Positions 36,783-44,753 of a DNA stretch of 64,000 nt are shown here, piece by piece. The position numbers were made by a program, and so were the translations under genes. This stretch comes from Lysobacter sp. KIS68-7 (GTDB taxonomy: Bacteria > Pseudomonadota > Gammaproteobacteria > Xanthomonadales > Xanthomonadaceae). The notes below the pieces were generated by a model. That model worked only from the letters and a program-made list of their open reading frames with translations, was not told where the DNA came from and searched no databases. Position 1 is the first letter of the stretch, and the number at the start of each line of letters is the position of its first letter. The stretch covers positions 2,231,001 through 2,295,000 of the forward strand of contig NZ_CP089925.1 of assembly GCF_021284745.1 (NCBI RefSeq), in the 5' to 3' direction.

Positions 36783-37375
36783 AGATGACGGTACCGACCA
36801 TGTTGACCCTCGCGCGGATCGTGATGATCCCGGTCCTGGTCCTCGTGTTCTATCTCCCTTACAAATGGACGAATTTCGCGGCGGCCTTCGTGTTCGCCTT
36901 CGCGTCGGCGACCGACTGGCTGGACGGCTGGATCGCGCGCCGCTGGAACCAGTACTCGGCCTTCGGCGCGTTCCTCGACCCGGTGGCCGACAAGCTGATG
37001 GTCGCCACCGCCTTGTTCCTGATCGTGCAGAGCCACCCGACCAAATGGATGGCCCTGTGGGCGGCCGTGATCGTGGGTCGCGAGATCGCGGTGTCCGCGC
37101 TTCGCGAATGGATGGCCGAGCTCGGCCAGCGCGCGAAGGTGGCCGTGGCCACGGTCGGCAAGATCAAGACGATCGTGCAGATGGTTGCGGTGACGCTGCT
37201 GCTGTACCAGGCGCCGCTCCTCGGTATTCCCGTGTTCACGATCGGCGAATGGATGCTCGCCGCGGCCGCGCTGCTGACCCTGTGGTCGGGCTACGAATAC
37301 CTGCGCGCGGCCTGGCCGGCGATGCGTGCGCAAGCCACATCGACGGGGACGTCATCGGGTGTTGACACTCCGTAA
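36779..37375 (+). CDS. pgsA: CDP-diacylglycerol-glycerol-3-phosphate 3-phosphatidyltransferase
   Basis: PgsA makes phosphatidylglycerol phosphate, the committed step to phosphatidylglycerol and cardiolipin. The 198-residue product has the CDP-alcohol phosphotransferase signature (DWLDGWIARRWNQYSAFGAF then DPVADKL, residues ~44-70) and five or six hydrophobic helices. ATG 36779 overlaps the uvrC stop; uvrC-pgsA-tRNA is a conserved proteobacterial order. The tRNA-Gly promoter lies inside its last five codons. Confidence 0.96.
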   Translation: MKMTVPTMLTLARIVMIPVLVLVFYLPYKWTNFAAAFVFAFASATDWLDGWIARRWNQYSAFGAFLDPVADKLMVATALFLIVQSHPTKWMALWAAVIVGREIAVSALREWMAELGQRAKVAVATVGKIKTIVQMVAVTLLLYQAPLLGIPVFTIGEWMLAAAALLTLWSGYEYLRAAWPAMRAQATSTGTSSGVDTP

Positions 37376-37389
37376 TTCGCCCGTAGAAT
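37362..37389 (+). promoter_or_regulatory. Sigma-70 promoter for tRNA-Gly
   Basis: A consensus TTGACA (37362-37367) and TAGAAT (37384-37389) with a 16-base spacer stand 12 bases before the tRNA-Gly 5' end. The -35 box overlaps the end of the pgsA coding region. This is the best promoter match in the window. Confidence 0.85.
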
Positions 37390-37401
37390 GACGGGCTCTC
37401 C

Positions 37402-37477
<76 letters not shown>

Positions 37478-37501
37478 GTTTGTGAACCTCAGTGTTCATC
37501 C

Positions 37502-37531
37502 CGAAGCCCCGTTCGCGGGGCTTCGTTGTTT
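37502..37531 (+). terminator. Hairpin with short T-rich tail after tRNA-Gly
   Basis: Perfect 10-bp stem CGAAGCCCCG / CGGGGCTTCG with a TTCG tetraloop, followed by TTGTTT. It could end the tRNA-Gly transcript or serve as a processing signal before tRNA-Cys. Confidence 0.75.
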
Positions 37532-37564
37532 CAGTCGGATGTGGTGAAATCCGATACGTCATCC

Positions 37565-37638
37565 GGCCGGGTGGCAGAGTGGTTATGCAGCGGACTGCAA
37601 ATCCGCGTACGCCGGTTCAATTCCGACCTCGGCCTCCA
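37565..37638 (+). tRNA. tRNA-Cys (anticodon GCA)
   Basis: A 74-base cloverleaf: acceptor GGCCGGG pairs with CTCGGCC (one G-T pair), anticodon loop GACTGCAAATC carries GCA, the T-arm has GGTTCAATTCC, and CCA is encoded. It lies 87 bases after tRNA-Gly. Confidence 0.95.
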
Positions 37639-37642
37639 AACA

Positions 37643-37675
37643 AAAGGGTTGCGCGAAAGCGCGGCCCTTTTTTTG
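37643..37675 (+). terminator. Rho-independent terminator after tRNA-Cys
   Basis: A 12-bp stem AAAGGGTTGCGC / GCGCGGCCCTTT (two G-T pairs) with a GAAA tetraloop runs into seven T residues, starting within 10 bases of the tRNA-Cys end. Confidence 0.92.
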
Positions 37676-37696
37676 TTCAGGCATGCGAGCAACGCC

Positions 37697-38014
37697 ATGC
37701 AATGGATCGAGTGGTACCGCATCGTCGCGTACAGGGACTTCCACGACGTCCCGCGCTATCTGCTCGCGACGAATGATGCCGAAGACGCTTTCTGGATCCT
37801 GGATGCCGGCTTCGACGATGTCGTCGATGACTACTCGACGATCTACACGATCCACGGGGCGGGAAGCACGCTGGACGAGGCGATGGCGTGTTTCGAGCGG
37901 CACGCGGGCGATACGTCTTCGCTGCCTGCGTTCGGATGCATCCCCGTGGAGCACGTGCAGTTCGACGAGACGCGACACGGCGCGTTGAAGCTGACGAGCC
38001 CGCCGATCACTTGA
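37697..38014 (+). CDS. Hypothetical protein of 105 residues
   Basis: Begins MQWIEWYRIVAYRDFHDVPR and is acidic and aromatic-rich (VVDDYSTIYTIHG, MACFERHAGD), without signal peptide or membrane helix. I do not recognise the family. Only 20 bases separate the terminator tail from this ATG and no convincing ribosome binding site is visible, so expression signals are unclear. A following gene for an M14-type peptidase starts 41 bases downstream. The composition (balanced, few Arg runs) argues that it is a true gene and not a shadow. Confidence 0.6.
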   Translation: MQWIEWYRIVAYRDFHDVPRYLLATNDAEDAFWILDAGFDDVVDDYSTIYTIHGAGSTLDEAMACFERHAGDTSSLPAFGCIPVEHVQFDETRHGALKLTSPPIT

Positions 38015-38055
38015 GGTGCTAGATTTCCGGCTCCCCACGATGCCGTGACCGCCCG

Positions 38056-38979
38056 ATGACCACCGCGACCCCATACCCGATCGGCACCCCCAACCAACCT
38101 TGGGGCGACGTCGAAAAGCAGCTCTGGCTTTCCCGCCAGGTGCGCCATCGCCGCTACGCCGACGACGTGCTCGCGCGCGTCGACCGCCTGCGCGCGCGCT
38201 ACGACGTCTCGGAGTTCGGCCGCCTCGAATACGCCACGGATGCCTACCCGTTGCTCGTCCTGCGCTCGCGCGACTGGAACGACGCGCTGCCTTCCATCCT
38301 GGTCACCGGCGGCGTGCACGGTTACGAAACCAGCGGCGTGCACGGCGCGCTGCAGTTCCTCGAACATCACGGCGCGGCCTACGCGGGCAAGGTCAACCTG
38401 ATGGTCGTGCCCTGCGTGAGCCCCTGGGCCTACGAGCACATCCATCGCTGGAATCCGAATGCGATCGATCCCAATCGTTCGTTCCGCGAGAACAGCCCGT
38501 CGGAAGAGTCCGCTGCCCTGATGCGTTTGCTCGCGCCGCTGCGCGATCGCTTCACCGTGCACATCGACCTGCACGAGACCACGGACTCCGACGAATCCGA
38601 ATTCCGCCCCGCGCTCGCGGCGCGCGACGGCAAGCCGTTCGAAGCCGAAGGCATCCCCGATGGCTTCTACCTGGTCGGCGACAGCGAGGATCCGCAGCCC
38701 GCATTCCAGCAGGCGGTCATCGCGGCGGTGGAGCAGGTGACGCACATCGCGCCGCCGGACGCGCACAACCAGATCATCGGCTCGGACGTGGTCGCGCACG
38801 GCGTCATCAACTACCCGGTGCGCAAGCTCGGCCTGTGCACGTGCCTGACGAACGCGCGCTATCGCACGATCACCGAGGTGTATCCCGACAGCCCGCGTGC
38901 GACGCCCGAGCAGTGCAACGATGCGCAGGTGGCGGCGGTGCGGGCGGCGATCGATTACGCGCTGCGCAATCGCGACTGA
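38056..38979 (+). CDS. M14-family (carboxypeptidase/deacylase-like) metallohydrolase
   Basis: A 307-residue protein with the M14 zinc signature H-x2-E in LVTGGVHGYETSGV (~residues 79-92), RSFREN-type substrate-binding Arg (NAIDPNRSFREN, ~135) and the third ligand His in VHIDLHETTD (~176). No signal peptide is seen, so it is cytoplasmic. This type covers succinylglutamate desuccinylase-like and gamma-D-Glu-meso-DAP peptidase-like enzymes, so the substrate may be a peptide, a cell wall fragment or an acylated amino acid. Convergent with the next gene with 2 bases between stops. Confidence 0.85.
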   Translation: MTTATPYPIGTPNQPWGDVEKQLWLSRQVRHRRYADDVLARVDRLRARYDVSEFGRLEYATDAYPLLVLRSRDWNDALPSILVTGGVHGYETSGVHGALQFLEHHGAAYAGKVNLMVVPCVSPWAYEHIHRWNPNAIDPNRSFRENSPSEESAALMRLLAPLRDRFTVHIDLHETTDSDESEFRPALAARDGKPFEAEGIPDGFYLVGDSEDPQPAFQQAVIAAVEQVTHIAPPDAHNQIIGSDVVAHGVINYPVRKLGLCTCLTNARYRTITEVYPDSPRATPEQCNDAQVAAVRAAIDYALRNRD

Positions 38980-38981
38980 AC

Positions 38982-39323
38982 TCAGCTCCGCCGGAACAAC
39001 ACCGTCTCGTTGCGCGCCCGCACGGGGAACTGCACGTTCGCGCGCCAGCAGGCGGTGTCCGGGAACGCGGCCACCATCGCTGCTTCGAGCTCATCGAAGC
39101 CGGCGCGCCCCTCGCTGATCGCGATGCCCTTGTTGCCCATCCAGAACTCGACGAAGGCCTCGTCCGTCGTGCGCCGGTCGACCTTGTAGGCGCGGATTTC
39201 CCCGACCGATTGCCAGGCCACGCAGTCGCGCGCGACGGCAAAGCCGAACGGCGTCACCGTCAGGGGCGAGTCGTCATCGGCGCCGATGCAGGAGCGGCGG
39301 GTGGGGAACCGCAGGATGCTCAT
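38982..39323 (-). CDS. Small cytoplasmic protein of 113 residues, unknown
   Basis: Begins MSILRFPTRRSCIGADDDSP and continues with beta-strand-like LTVTPFGFAVARDCVAWQ, then AYKVDRRTTDEAFVEFWMG and a closing RNETVLFRRS. It resembles small PH-like or DUF-type proteins of Xanthomonads in layout, but I cannot assign a family. No signal or membrane segment. It follows the retropepsin-like gene by 51 bases and may be on the same leftward transcript. Confidence 0.65.
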   Translation of the reverse strand: MSILRFPTRRSCIGADDDSPLTVTPFGFAVARDCVAWQSVGEIRAYKVDRRTTDEAFVEFWMGNKGIAISEGRAGFDELEAAMVAAFPDTACWRANVQFPVRARNETVLFRRS

Positions 39324-39374
39324 GCGCGGTTTGACGCAGTCGGGCCCGGAGGGCGGCCACGGGTCGCGATTTCG

Positions 39375-40283
39375 CTATTTCTTCACGCTCGGCGGCACGC
39401 CCATGTTCGGCGGGGGTGTCGCGCGCGTGGGCTGCAGCCACATCCGCCCTGCGGCGAGGTCGAGGGTGACGACCCAGTCCTTGAGGAAGGGCATGCCCAG
39501 GTTGCCGTCGATGTTCATCTCGGGGGTCCCGAACAGGCCTTGGGCGACGATGCCAGGCGCGACTTCCAGCTTGCCTGCCTGGAAGTCCTTGGCATCGGGG
39601 TCGAGCCCGAACAGGGCGGCATAGCCCTTCGACACGAGCAAGGTGCCGCCATTCCCGCTGTCGAGTTCGAATCGCGCGACGCCCTTGGACGTCGGCACTT
39701 CGAGGTTGACCGCGAGCGCCAGGCCCTGCACTTCGCGCGACAACCGGATGGGCAGTTCACGTGCGCCCGCGATGCGTTGCGCGGCACTCGCGGGCGATTC
39801 GACATAGAGCTTGCCGCCCGCGAAATCCATGGTGATGGTCTTGCCGGCGAAAACGTCGAGCGCGAGCAGGCCTTCGATGGGCGCGGCGTCCTTCGAAATC
39901 AAAGGCGCGACTTGCATGACACCGGCGACGGGCGCGACGACGGGATAGCCACCAATCTCGAAATGCAACGCATCGCAACGCGGCATGGCCAGGCGCGTAC
40001 CCGTCATGTTGAAGCCGCCGATCTCGCCCCACGGCGTGCAACCCGCGGTGGCGGCGAATTCCGGCGACACGACGGTGTGCCCGCCGGCGGTATCGAAGGC
40101 GAACAGCCCTGGCTTGCCATGGGCGGTGACGCGGACGGCGACGCTGCGTCGATACGGTTCGAGGGCAAGCGTGGCGAGCGGGGCGGCCTGCGCTTCGGGG
40201 GCTTGCGCGGGCGTTGCGGCACGCACGCCGGGAACCGCGCAGCAGGCGAGGGCGGACAACAACAAGGCAGGCAACATGCGCAT
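39375..40283 (-). CDS. Periplasmic retropepsin-like (aspartic protease-fold) protein
   Basis: A 302-residue protein with signal peptide (MRMLPALLLSALACCAVPGVRA, cleavage near 23). Two aspartic protease-like motifs are visible: FAFDTAGGHTVVS (~residues 62-74) and FELDSGNGGTLLVS (~203-216). Each is followed by a hydrophobic strand and the protein ends with an IDGNLGMPFLKDWVVTLDL segment, as in the gag-polyprotein-like (PF13650/PF13975) proteases. A two-lobed layout with DTA in place of DT/SG in the first lobe is unusual; see findings. Monocistronic or with the gene at 38982. Confidence 0.8.
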   Translation of the reverse strand: MRMLPALLLSALACCAVPGVRAATPAQAPEAQAAPLATLALEPYRRSVAVRVTAHGKPGLFAFDTAGGHTVVSPEFAATAGCTPWGEIGGFNMTGTRLAMPRCDALHFEIGGYPVVAPVAGVMQVAPLISKDAAPIEGLLALDVFAGKTITMDFAGGKLYVESPASAAQRIAGARELPIRLSREVQGLALAVNLEVPTSKGVARFELDSGNGGTLLVSKGYAALFGLDPDAKDFQAGKLEVAPGIVAQGLFGTPEMNIDGNLGMPFLKDWVVTLDLAAGRMWLQPTRATPPPNMGVPPSVKK

Positions 40284-40347
40284 GGCGCGACGGCTCCGAA
40301 AGGCAATCGCGGACTCGGATGCGCCGAACGAGCGAGGGGTTTAGACC

Positions 40348-41223
40348 TCAGTACCGCTCCTCGATGTACTTGTACGGGTACCTCGGCTCCACGTACCCGT
40401 GCGGCTTCTGCCGTTTCGGGAACTTGACCTTCTCCTTCGGCAGGTCTTCGTAATGCACGTGGTCGAGCAGGTGCTGGATGATGTTCAGGCGCGCGCGGCG
40501 CTTGTCGTCGGTGCGGGCCACGTACCAGGGCGCCTGGCCGATGTCGGTGGCGGCGAACATCTCGTCGCGCGCCCGCGAGTAGTCGTACCAGCGGCTGTAG
40601 GACTTCATGTCCATCGGCGAGAGCTTCCACAGCTTGCGCCCGTCTTCCGCACGATCCTTCAGGCGCTTGGTCTGTTCTTCTTCGCTCACCTCGAGCCAGT
40701 ACTTGATCAGCAGCACGCCCGATTTGACGATCGCGGTTTCCACCATCGGCACCATCGCCAGGAACTCGCGCACATGGTCTTCGTCGGTGAAGCCCATCAC
40801 GCGCTCCACGCCGGCGCGGTTGTACCAGCTGCGATCGAAGATCACGATTTCGCCCGCGGCCGGCAAATGCTTGATGTAGCGCTGCAGGTACATCTGGCTC
40901 TTCTCGCGTTCGGTCGGGGCGGGCAGGGCGACGACGCGGAACACGCGCGGGCTCACGCGGTCGGTGATCGCCTTGATCGTGCCCCCCTTACCGGCGCCGT
41001 CGCGGCCTTCGAACAGGATGCAGATCTTCAATCCCTTCGCCACCACCCAGCGCTGCAGCTTCACGAGTTCGACGTGCAGCTTGTCGAGCTCGACTTCGTA
41101 TTCCTTGAACTTCATCTTGCCGGAGGGCGGCGCATCGGCAGCGGCGATCTGCGCGACGACCTTTTTCGTTGCGGCTTTCTTTGTCGCTTTCTTCGCCGCG
41201 CGCTTTTTCGTGGTCCGTGTCAT
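40348..41223 (-). CDS. ppk2: Polyphosphate kinase 2
   Basis: PPK2 enzymes use polyphosphate to phosphorylate nucleoside mono- or diphosphates. The 291-residue product has Walker A FEGRDGAGKGGT (~residue 75), the lid-module Arg residues and Walker B-like VIFDRSWYNRAGVERVMG (~131-148). The first 40 residues are Lys/Ala-rich (KKRAAKKATKKAATKK), a histone H1-like extension not found in all family members. It starts 5 bases after the SulP gene ends, so it is co-transcribed with the permease. The single-domain size fits class I or III; the substrate nucleotide cannot be told. Confidence 0.93.
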   Translation of the reverse strand: MTRTTKKRAAKKATKKAATKKVVAQIAAADAPPSGKMKFKEYEVELDKLHVELVKLQRWVVAKGLKICILFEGRDGAGKGGTIKAITDRVSPRVFRVVALPAPTEREKSQMYLQRYIKHLPAAGEIVIFDRSWYNRAGVERVMGFTDEDHVREFLAMVPMVETAIVKSGVLLIKYWLEVSEEEQTKRLKDRAEDGRKLWKLSPMDMKSYSRWYDYSRARDEMFAATDIGQAPWYVARTDDKRRARLNIIQHLLDHVHYEDLPKEKVKFPKRQKPHGYVEPRYPYKYIEERY

Positions 41224-41228
41224 GTTGA

Positions 41229-42869
41229 TCACTCCATGGGTGTGGCCGCGGGCGCTTCCAGATGGCGCACCGCCATTTCGAGATTGAAGAACATGCGTCC
41301 TTCGCCGAGGGTTTCGTCGAGGGGCGAGCGACGCACCATTTCGAGCGCCTCGGGCGCCAGGCCGACCAACACCACCTGGATGCCCGCTTCGCGCAGGCGG
41401 CGCTCGCCCGCGATCAACGCCTGCAACGCGGAGTACTCGATGTCGAACACACCCGCCATGTCGATGACGATGACCTTCGGGTGGAACTCCGCGACGAGGG
41501 CCTGGAAGCGTTCGGCCAGGCGATCGGTGTTGAGGAAGAACAGTCGGCCTTCGGGGCGCACGAGCAACAGGCCGGGGAAGGTTTCGTCGTCGGGATTCTC
41601 GTCCGACACGGGGCGGAACACGTTGGTCCCGCGCTTGCGCCGCAGCACGTAGAGCCGCGGGTGCGTCGCCTGCTGGCTCAGCGCGACGAGCGAGACGATG
41701 ATCGCGACGATGATGCCCTTCAGCGTGCCGAGCAGGATGACGCCCGCGAACGCGACCACGGCCCAGATGAATTCCACGCGTCGGATGCGCAGGATGTCGC
41801 GGAAGTCCTTCAGTTTGAACAGGCCCACCGAGTAGACGATGACCAGGCCCGCGAGCGTGGCCTGCGGCATCAGGCCGAGCAGCGGCGCGAGCCACAACAT
41901 GGTGACCAGTGCGGTGACGGCAGTCGTCAGCCCGGACGCCTGCGACTTCGCCCCCGCGCTGCGGTTCACCGCCGTCTGCGACATGCCACCGCCTGCCGGC
42001 ATCGCGCCCAGCAACGCACCGATCGCGGTGCCTGCGCCGGTGGCGATCAACTCGCGATTGGGGCTGGGCGGCGGTTCGTCCTGGGCCTGGAAGGTGCGCG
42101 CAACGGCGATCGTTTCGGTGAAGCTCATCAACGCGATGCCGAGCGCGGCGGGCCAGAGCGCTTGCACGAGGGAGAACTGCGGCAAGGTGATGTGCGGGAG
42201 GCCACTCGGGATCGCGCCCACGAGATCGATGCCGAAGCGATTCCACGCGAACAGCCCCGCGCACGCGATGGCCGCGCCCACCGCGATCAAGGGTGCGGGC
42301 CAGCGCGGTCGGAAATGCTCGAGCGACGTCAGCAACAGGATCGTGCCCAAGCCGACTGCAAACGTGGGCCACGACAGGTGTCCGAGCCCCTGCAAGATCT
42401 GCCCGATGTTGTGCAGGAAGCCGCCTTTCTCGAAGTGCAGTCCGAGCAGCTTCGGCACCTGGTCGACGATGATCACCACCGCGATGCCTGCCTTGAATCC
42501 GACGAGCACGGGCGTGGAGATGAAACTCGCGACGAAGCCCAGGCGCAGCACCGCAGCGAGGATCAATGCGAGGCCGACGAGCAGGGTCAGTGTCGCCGTC
42601 GCCGTCAGCAATTGCGTCGGGTCGCCGTTGGGCACCACCTGGGAGAGTTCGGCGCCGGTCAGGATCGCGATCGTGGTGGTCGTGCTCACCGACAAGGGGC
42701 GCGACGAACCGAGGAACGCATACACGGCCATCGGCACGAGCACCGTGTACAGGCCCACTTCGACGGGCAAGCCCGCGATGGTCGCGTAGGCCATCGCTTT
42801 CGGAATGACGACGGCGGCCGTCACCAATCCGGCGACGATGTCCTCGCGCAACTTGAAGCCGGCGAACAT
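41229..42869 (-). CDS. SulP-family anion permease with STAS domain
   Basis: A 546-residue membrane protein with about 12 helices (residues ~5-395) and a cytoplasmic STAS domain (~430-535). The first helix region has LREDIVAGLVTAAVVIPKAMAY, the family signature; PAGGGMSQTAVN (~305) is the conserved substrate-binding region. The STAS domain contains VIVIDMAGVFDIEYSALQAL. SulP proteins carry sulfate, bicarbonate or C4-dicarboxylates, and the sequence alone does not say which. It follows the 93-residue gene after 7 bases and precedes ppk2 by 5 bases. Confidence 0.93.
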   Translation of the reverse strand: MFAGFKLREDIVAGLVTAAVVIPKAMAYATIAGLPVEVGLYTVLVPMAVYAFLGSSRPLSVSTTTTIAILTGAELSQVVPNGDPTQLLTATATLTLLVGLALILAAVLRLGFVASFISTPVLVGFKAGIAVVIIVDQVPKLLGLHFEKGGFLHNIGQILQGLGHLSWPTFAVGLGTILLLTSLEHFRPRWPAPLIAVGAAIACAGLFAWNRFGIDLVGAIPSGLPHITLPQFSLVQALWPAALGIALMSFTETIAVARTFQAQDEPPPSPNRELIATGAGTAIGALLGAMPAGGGMSQTAVNRSAGAKSQASGLTTAVTALVTMLWLAPLLGLMPQATLAGLVIVYSVGLFKLKDFRDILRIRRVEFIWAVVAFAGVILLGTLKGIIVAIIVSLVALSQQATHPRLYVLRRKRGTNVFRPVSDENPDDETFPGLLLVRPEGRLFFLNTDRLAERFQALVAEFHPKVIVIDMAGVFDIEYSALQALIAGERRLREAGIQVVLVGLAPEALEMVRRSPLDETLGEGRMFFNLEMAVRHLEAPAATPME

Positions 42870-42876
42870 GCAGGCC

Positions 42877-43158
42877 TCACGTGCCCTTCTGCTCGTTCTC
42901 GAGGGCCTTCTTCATGATCTGGTCGTACAGGTCGACCACTTGCCCCGCGAGCTTGTGCGACTCGGGGTGCTGCACGAAGTAGCCCTTGTTGCGGTTGGCT
43001 TCCTCGAGCACAGACTTGAGGTAGTCGATGTCCTCGTCGCTCATGCGCTCGCCGGCGTCCACGCGCTTCTGCATGTCCAGCAGGCGCGGCAGGCGCTGGT
43101 GCATCAGGCGATCGATCATCGCCTGGCCGGTCGCAGCCTCCATCTTCTCGTCGGACAT
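42877..43158 (-). CDS. Small soluble protein of 93 residues, unknown
   Basis: Begins MSDEKMEAATGQAMIDRLMH at ATG 43158, preceded by GGAGG at 43167-43171, an optimal site at 8-base spacing. It is fully helical, with charged repeats (DAGERMSDEDIDYLKSVLEEA, split here as DAGERMSDEDIDYLK and SVLEEA) and a C-terminus of Lys/Glu residues. No signal peptide. It resembles small helical proteins seen in Xanthomonads but no function is assigned. It is the first gene of the SulP-ppk2 transcript. Confidence 0.75.
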   Translation of the reverse strand: MSDEKMEAATGQAMIDRLMHQRLPRLLDMQKRVDAGERMSDEDIDYLKSVLEEANRNKGYFVQHPESHKLAGQVVDLYDQIMKKALENEQKGT

Positions 43159-43264
43159 GACGCGCCCTCCGCGGCTCGGTCCCGTGGTGCATGGCAACAC
43201 CGGCCGGCGGGGATATCCATTGGACTTCGGGCCAACGCGCGGCGCTGGCTCGGCAGTACGGCCT

Positions 43265-43825
43265 TCAGCGCGTGAATTCGGCCGCGATGGGGGGCGAGAG
43301 CAGGCGCTTGATGATCCAGCCGAACACAAGCGCGAAGGCCAGGGTCAGCACGATGCTGGCGGTGCGCAGCACGTGGATGAACATTGCGATGGGCGGTGCG
43401 CCTTCGTCCTGCGGGATGGCCGGCAACATCGAGAAGATCTTCTGCTGCACCGCCAGGCCCGCGATCTGCGAAACGATCGTCAGCAGCAGCATCGCGATGA
43501 ACAACAGGCGGCCCCAGTTCCGGCGATGCAGCAGGCCGATGGAGGCCACGAGCGAGACGATCGACGACAGGAACATCACGCCGGTGATCCACGGGAACCA
43601 GTGGAACAGGGAGGTCGCGAACTGGATCTGCGGGTCGCTCGACGTCGACGCCTCCGCCATCGCGTGTTCGAAGTTCTGGCCCGGCAACAGCACGCCCGCG
43701 AAGATGGTCTGGACGAACGCGACGAACGCCGACAGGCCCGACATCGCGATCCAGATCCATGCCACCGCGGTGACGAAGCTCGACTTGGCCGGCGCGTTGG
43801 CCGCCCTTGGCACGGGCGTGTTCAT
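43265..43825 (-). CDS. Membrane protein with four helices, unknown
   Basis: A 186-residue protein with four hydrophobic helices (~residues 16-45, 75-98, 106-126, 147-170). The loop after helix 1 is periplasmic-type with Ser, Thr and Glu (HAMAEASTSSDPQIQ). The N-terminus is Pro- and Ala-rich. No family recognised. Neither neighbour is close enough to force an operon: 37 bases separate it from the DUF2950 gene upstream (in reading direction) and 106 from the 93-residue gene. Confidence 0.7.
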   Translation of the reverse strand: MNTPVPRAANAPAKSSFVTAVAWIWIAMSGLSAFVAFVQTIFAGVLLPGQNFEHAMAEASTSSDPQIQFATSLFHWFPWITGVMFLSSIVSLVASIGLLHRRNWGRLLFIAMLLLTIVSQIAGLAVQQKIFSMLPAIPQDEGAPPIAMFIHVLRTASIVLTLAFALVFGWIIKRLLSPPIAAEFTR

Positions 43826-43862
43826 CAGAGCCTCCCCGTTGGGCAGGCTCGCACCTTAGCGG

Positions 43863-44753
43863 TCAGGGCGTCTTGGCGTCGACTTCCTGCCAGCCGCTAT
43901 CCGGGTCGAAGGACTTCATGCCCTTGGCGACGCCTTCGCTGTCCTTGCCCAGGTCGCGCTCGAAGACGGTGCCGTCGTGGCTGATCATGAAAGTCATCAC
44001 GCCGGTGTCGCCGTACTTCGCGGGCCAAGCCACCAAGGCAAAGCCGCGGCTCATGTTGTCCTTGCCGATGAGGTAGCTGTACGCACCGCCCGGTGCGGAC
44101 GGGCCCTGCGATTCCAGGATCTTGTAGCGATAGCCGAGCCAATCCGCATGCGGCCCTGCATCGCCGAACAGCGGGCCCAGCGGGCTGATTTCGCCGCTGT
44201 CGTCGTCGGCCCAGTACAAGCCGTCGTGCAGGCCGTCGGTGCTCACGATCTTGCGCGCGTATTCCAACACGCCGTCGCCGTCGCGGTCTTCCTCGGCGTA
44301 ATCGTTCTGCGCATCGTGGTAGGTGCGCAGGGCTTCGACCACGTCGAGTTCGTTGCGACCGATGCGGCGCGCGCGGATTTCATCCGCGCCTGCGTGCAGG
44401 TCGTAGTGCCAGCCCTTCGCGTCCTTCGCGATGGGGACGGGCAGGGTCCAGGCATCGTTGCCCACGGCCAGTTGCATGCGGCCTTCCGTGCCGGGTTGCC
44501 AGGCGTGTTTCTCGCGATAACGCGCGAGGAAGGCATCCACGTCGTCGCGGTCGACGCTGCCGACGGGGATGAAGTCGCGCCAGTCCTTCCCGAGCAGCGC
44601 GGCGAGGCGGTCGGCGTCGGCCTTCGTCGTACCGAGGGCCTGCACGAGGGCCTCGCCTGCTGCGTCGGGAGTGGGGAAAGCTTCCTGCGCGAAGACGGGC
44701 GCGGCGAATAACGCGAGCGCAAGCAACGCGATCGAGCAACGTTTCGTGTTCAT
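43863..44753 (-). CDS. DUF2950 exported protein
   Basis: A 296-residue protein with a clear signal peptide (MNTKRCSIALLALALFAAPVFA, cleavage after residue 22). The rest matches DUF2950 in length and layout: PTPDAAGEALVQAL near the mature N-terminus, ARRIGRNELDVVEALRTYHD-type helix in the middle, then EYARKIVSTDGLHDGLYW and a C-terminal PGGAYSYLIG and VMTFMISHDGTVFERDLG. Function of the family is unknown; its partner DUF3300 is encoded directly upstream with a 4-bp overlap, a known pairing. Confidence 0.88.
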   Translation of the reverse strand: MNTKRCSIALLALALFAAPVFAQEAFPTPDAAGEALVQALGTTKADADRLAALLGKDWRDFIPVGSVDRDDVDAFLARYREKHAWQPGTEGRMQLAVGNDAWTLPVPIAKDAKGWHYDLHAGADEIRARRIGRNELDVVEALRTYHDAQNDYAEEDRDGDGVLEYARKIVSTDGLHDGLYWADDDSGEISPLGPLFGDAGPHADWLGYRYKILESQGPSAPGGAYSYLIGKDNMSRGFALVAWPAKYGDTGVMTFMISHDGTVFERDLGKDSEGVAKGMKSFDPDSGWQEVDAKTP

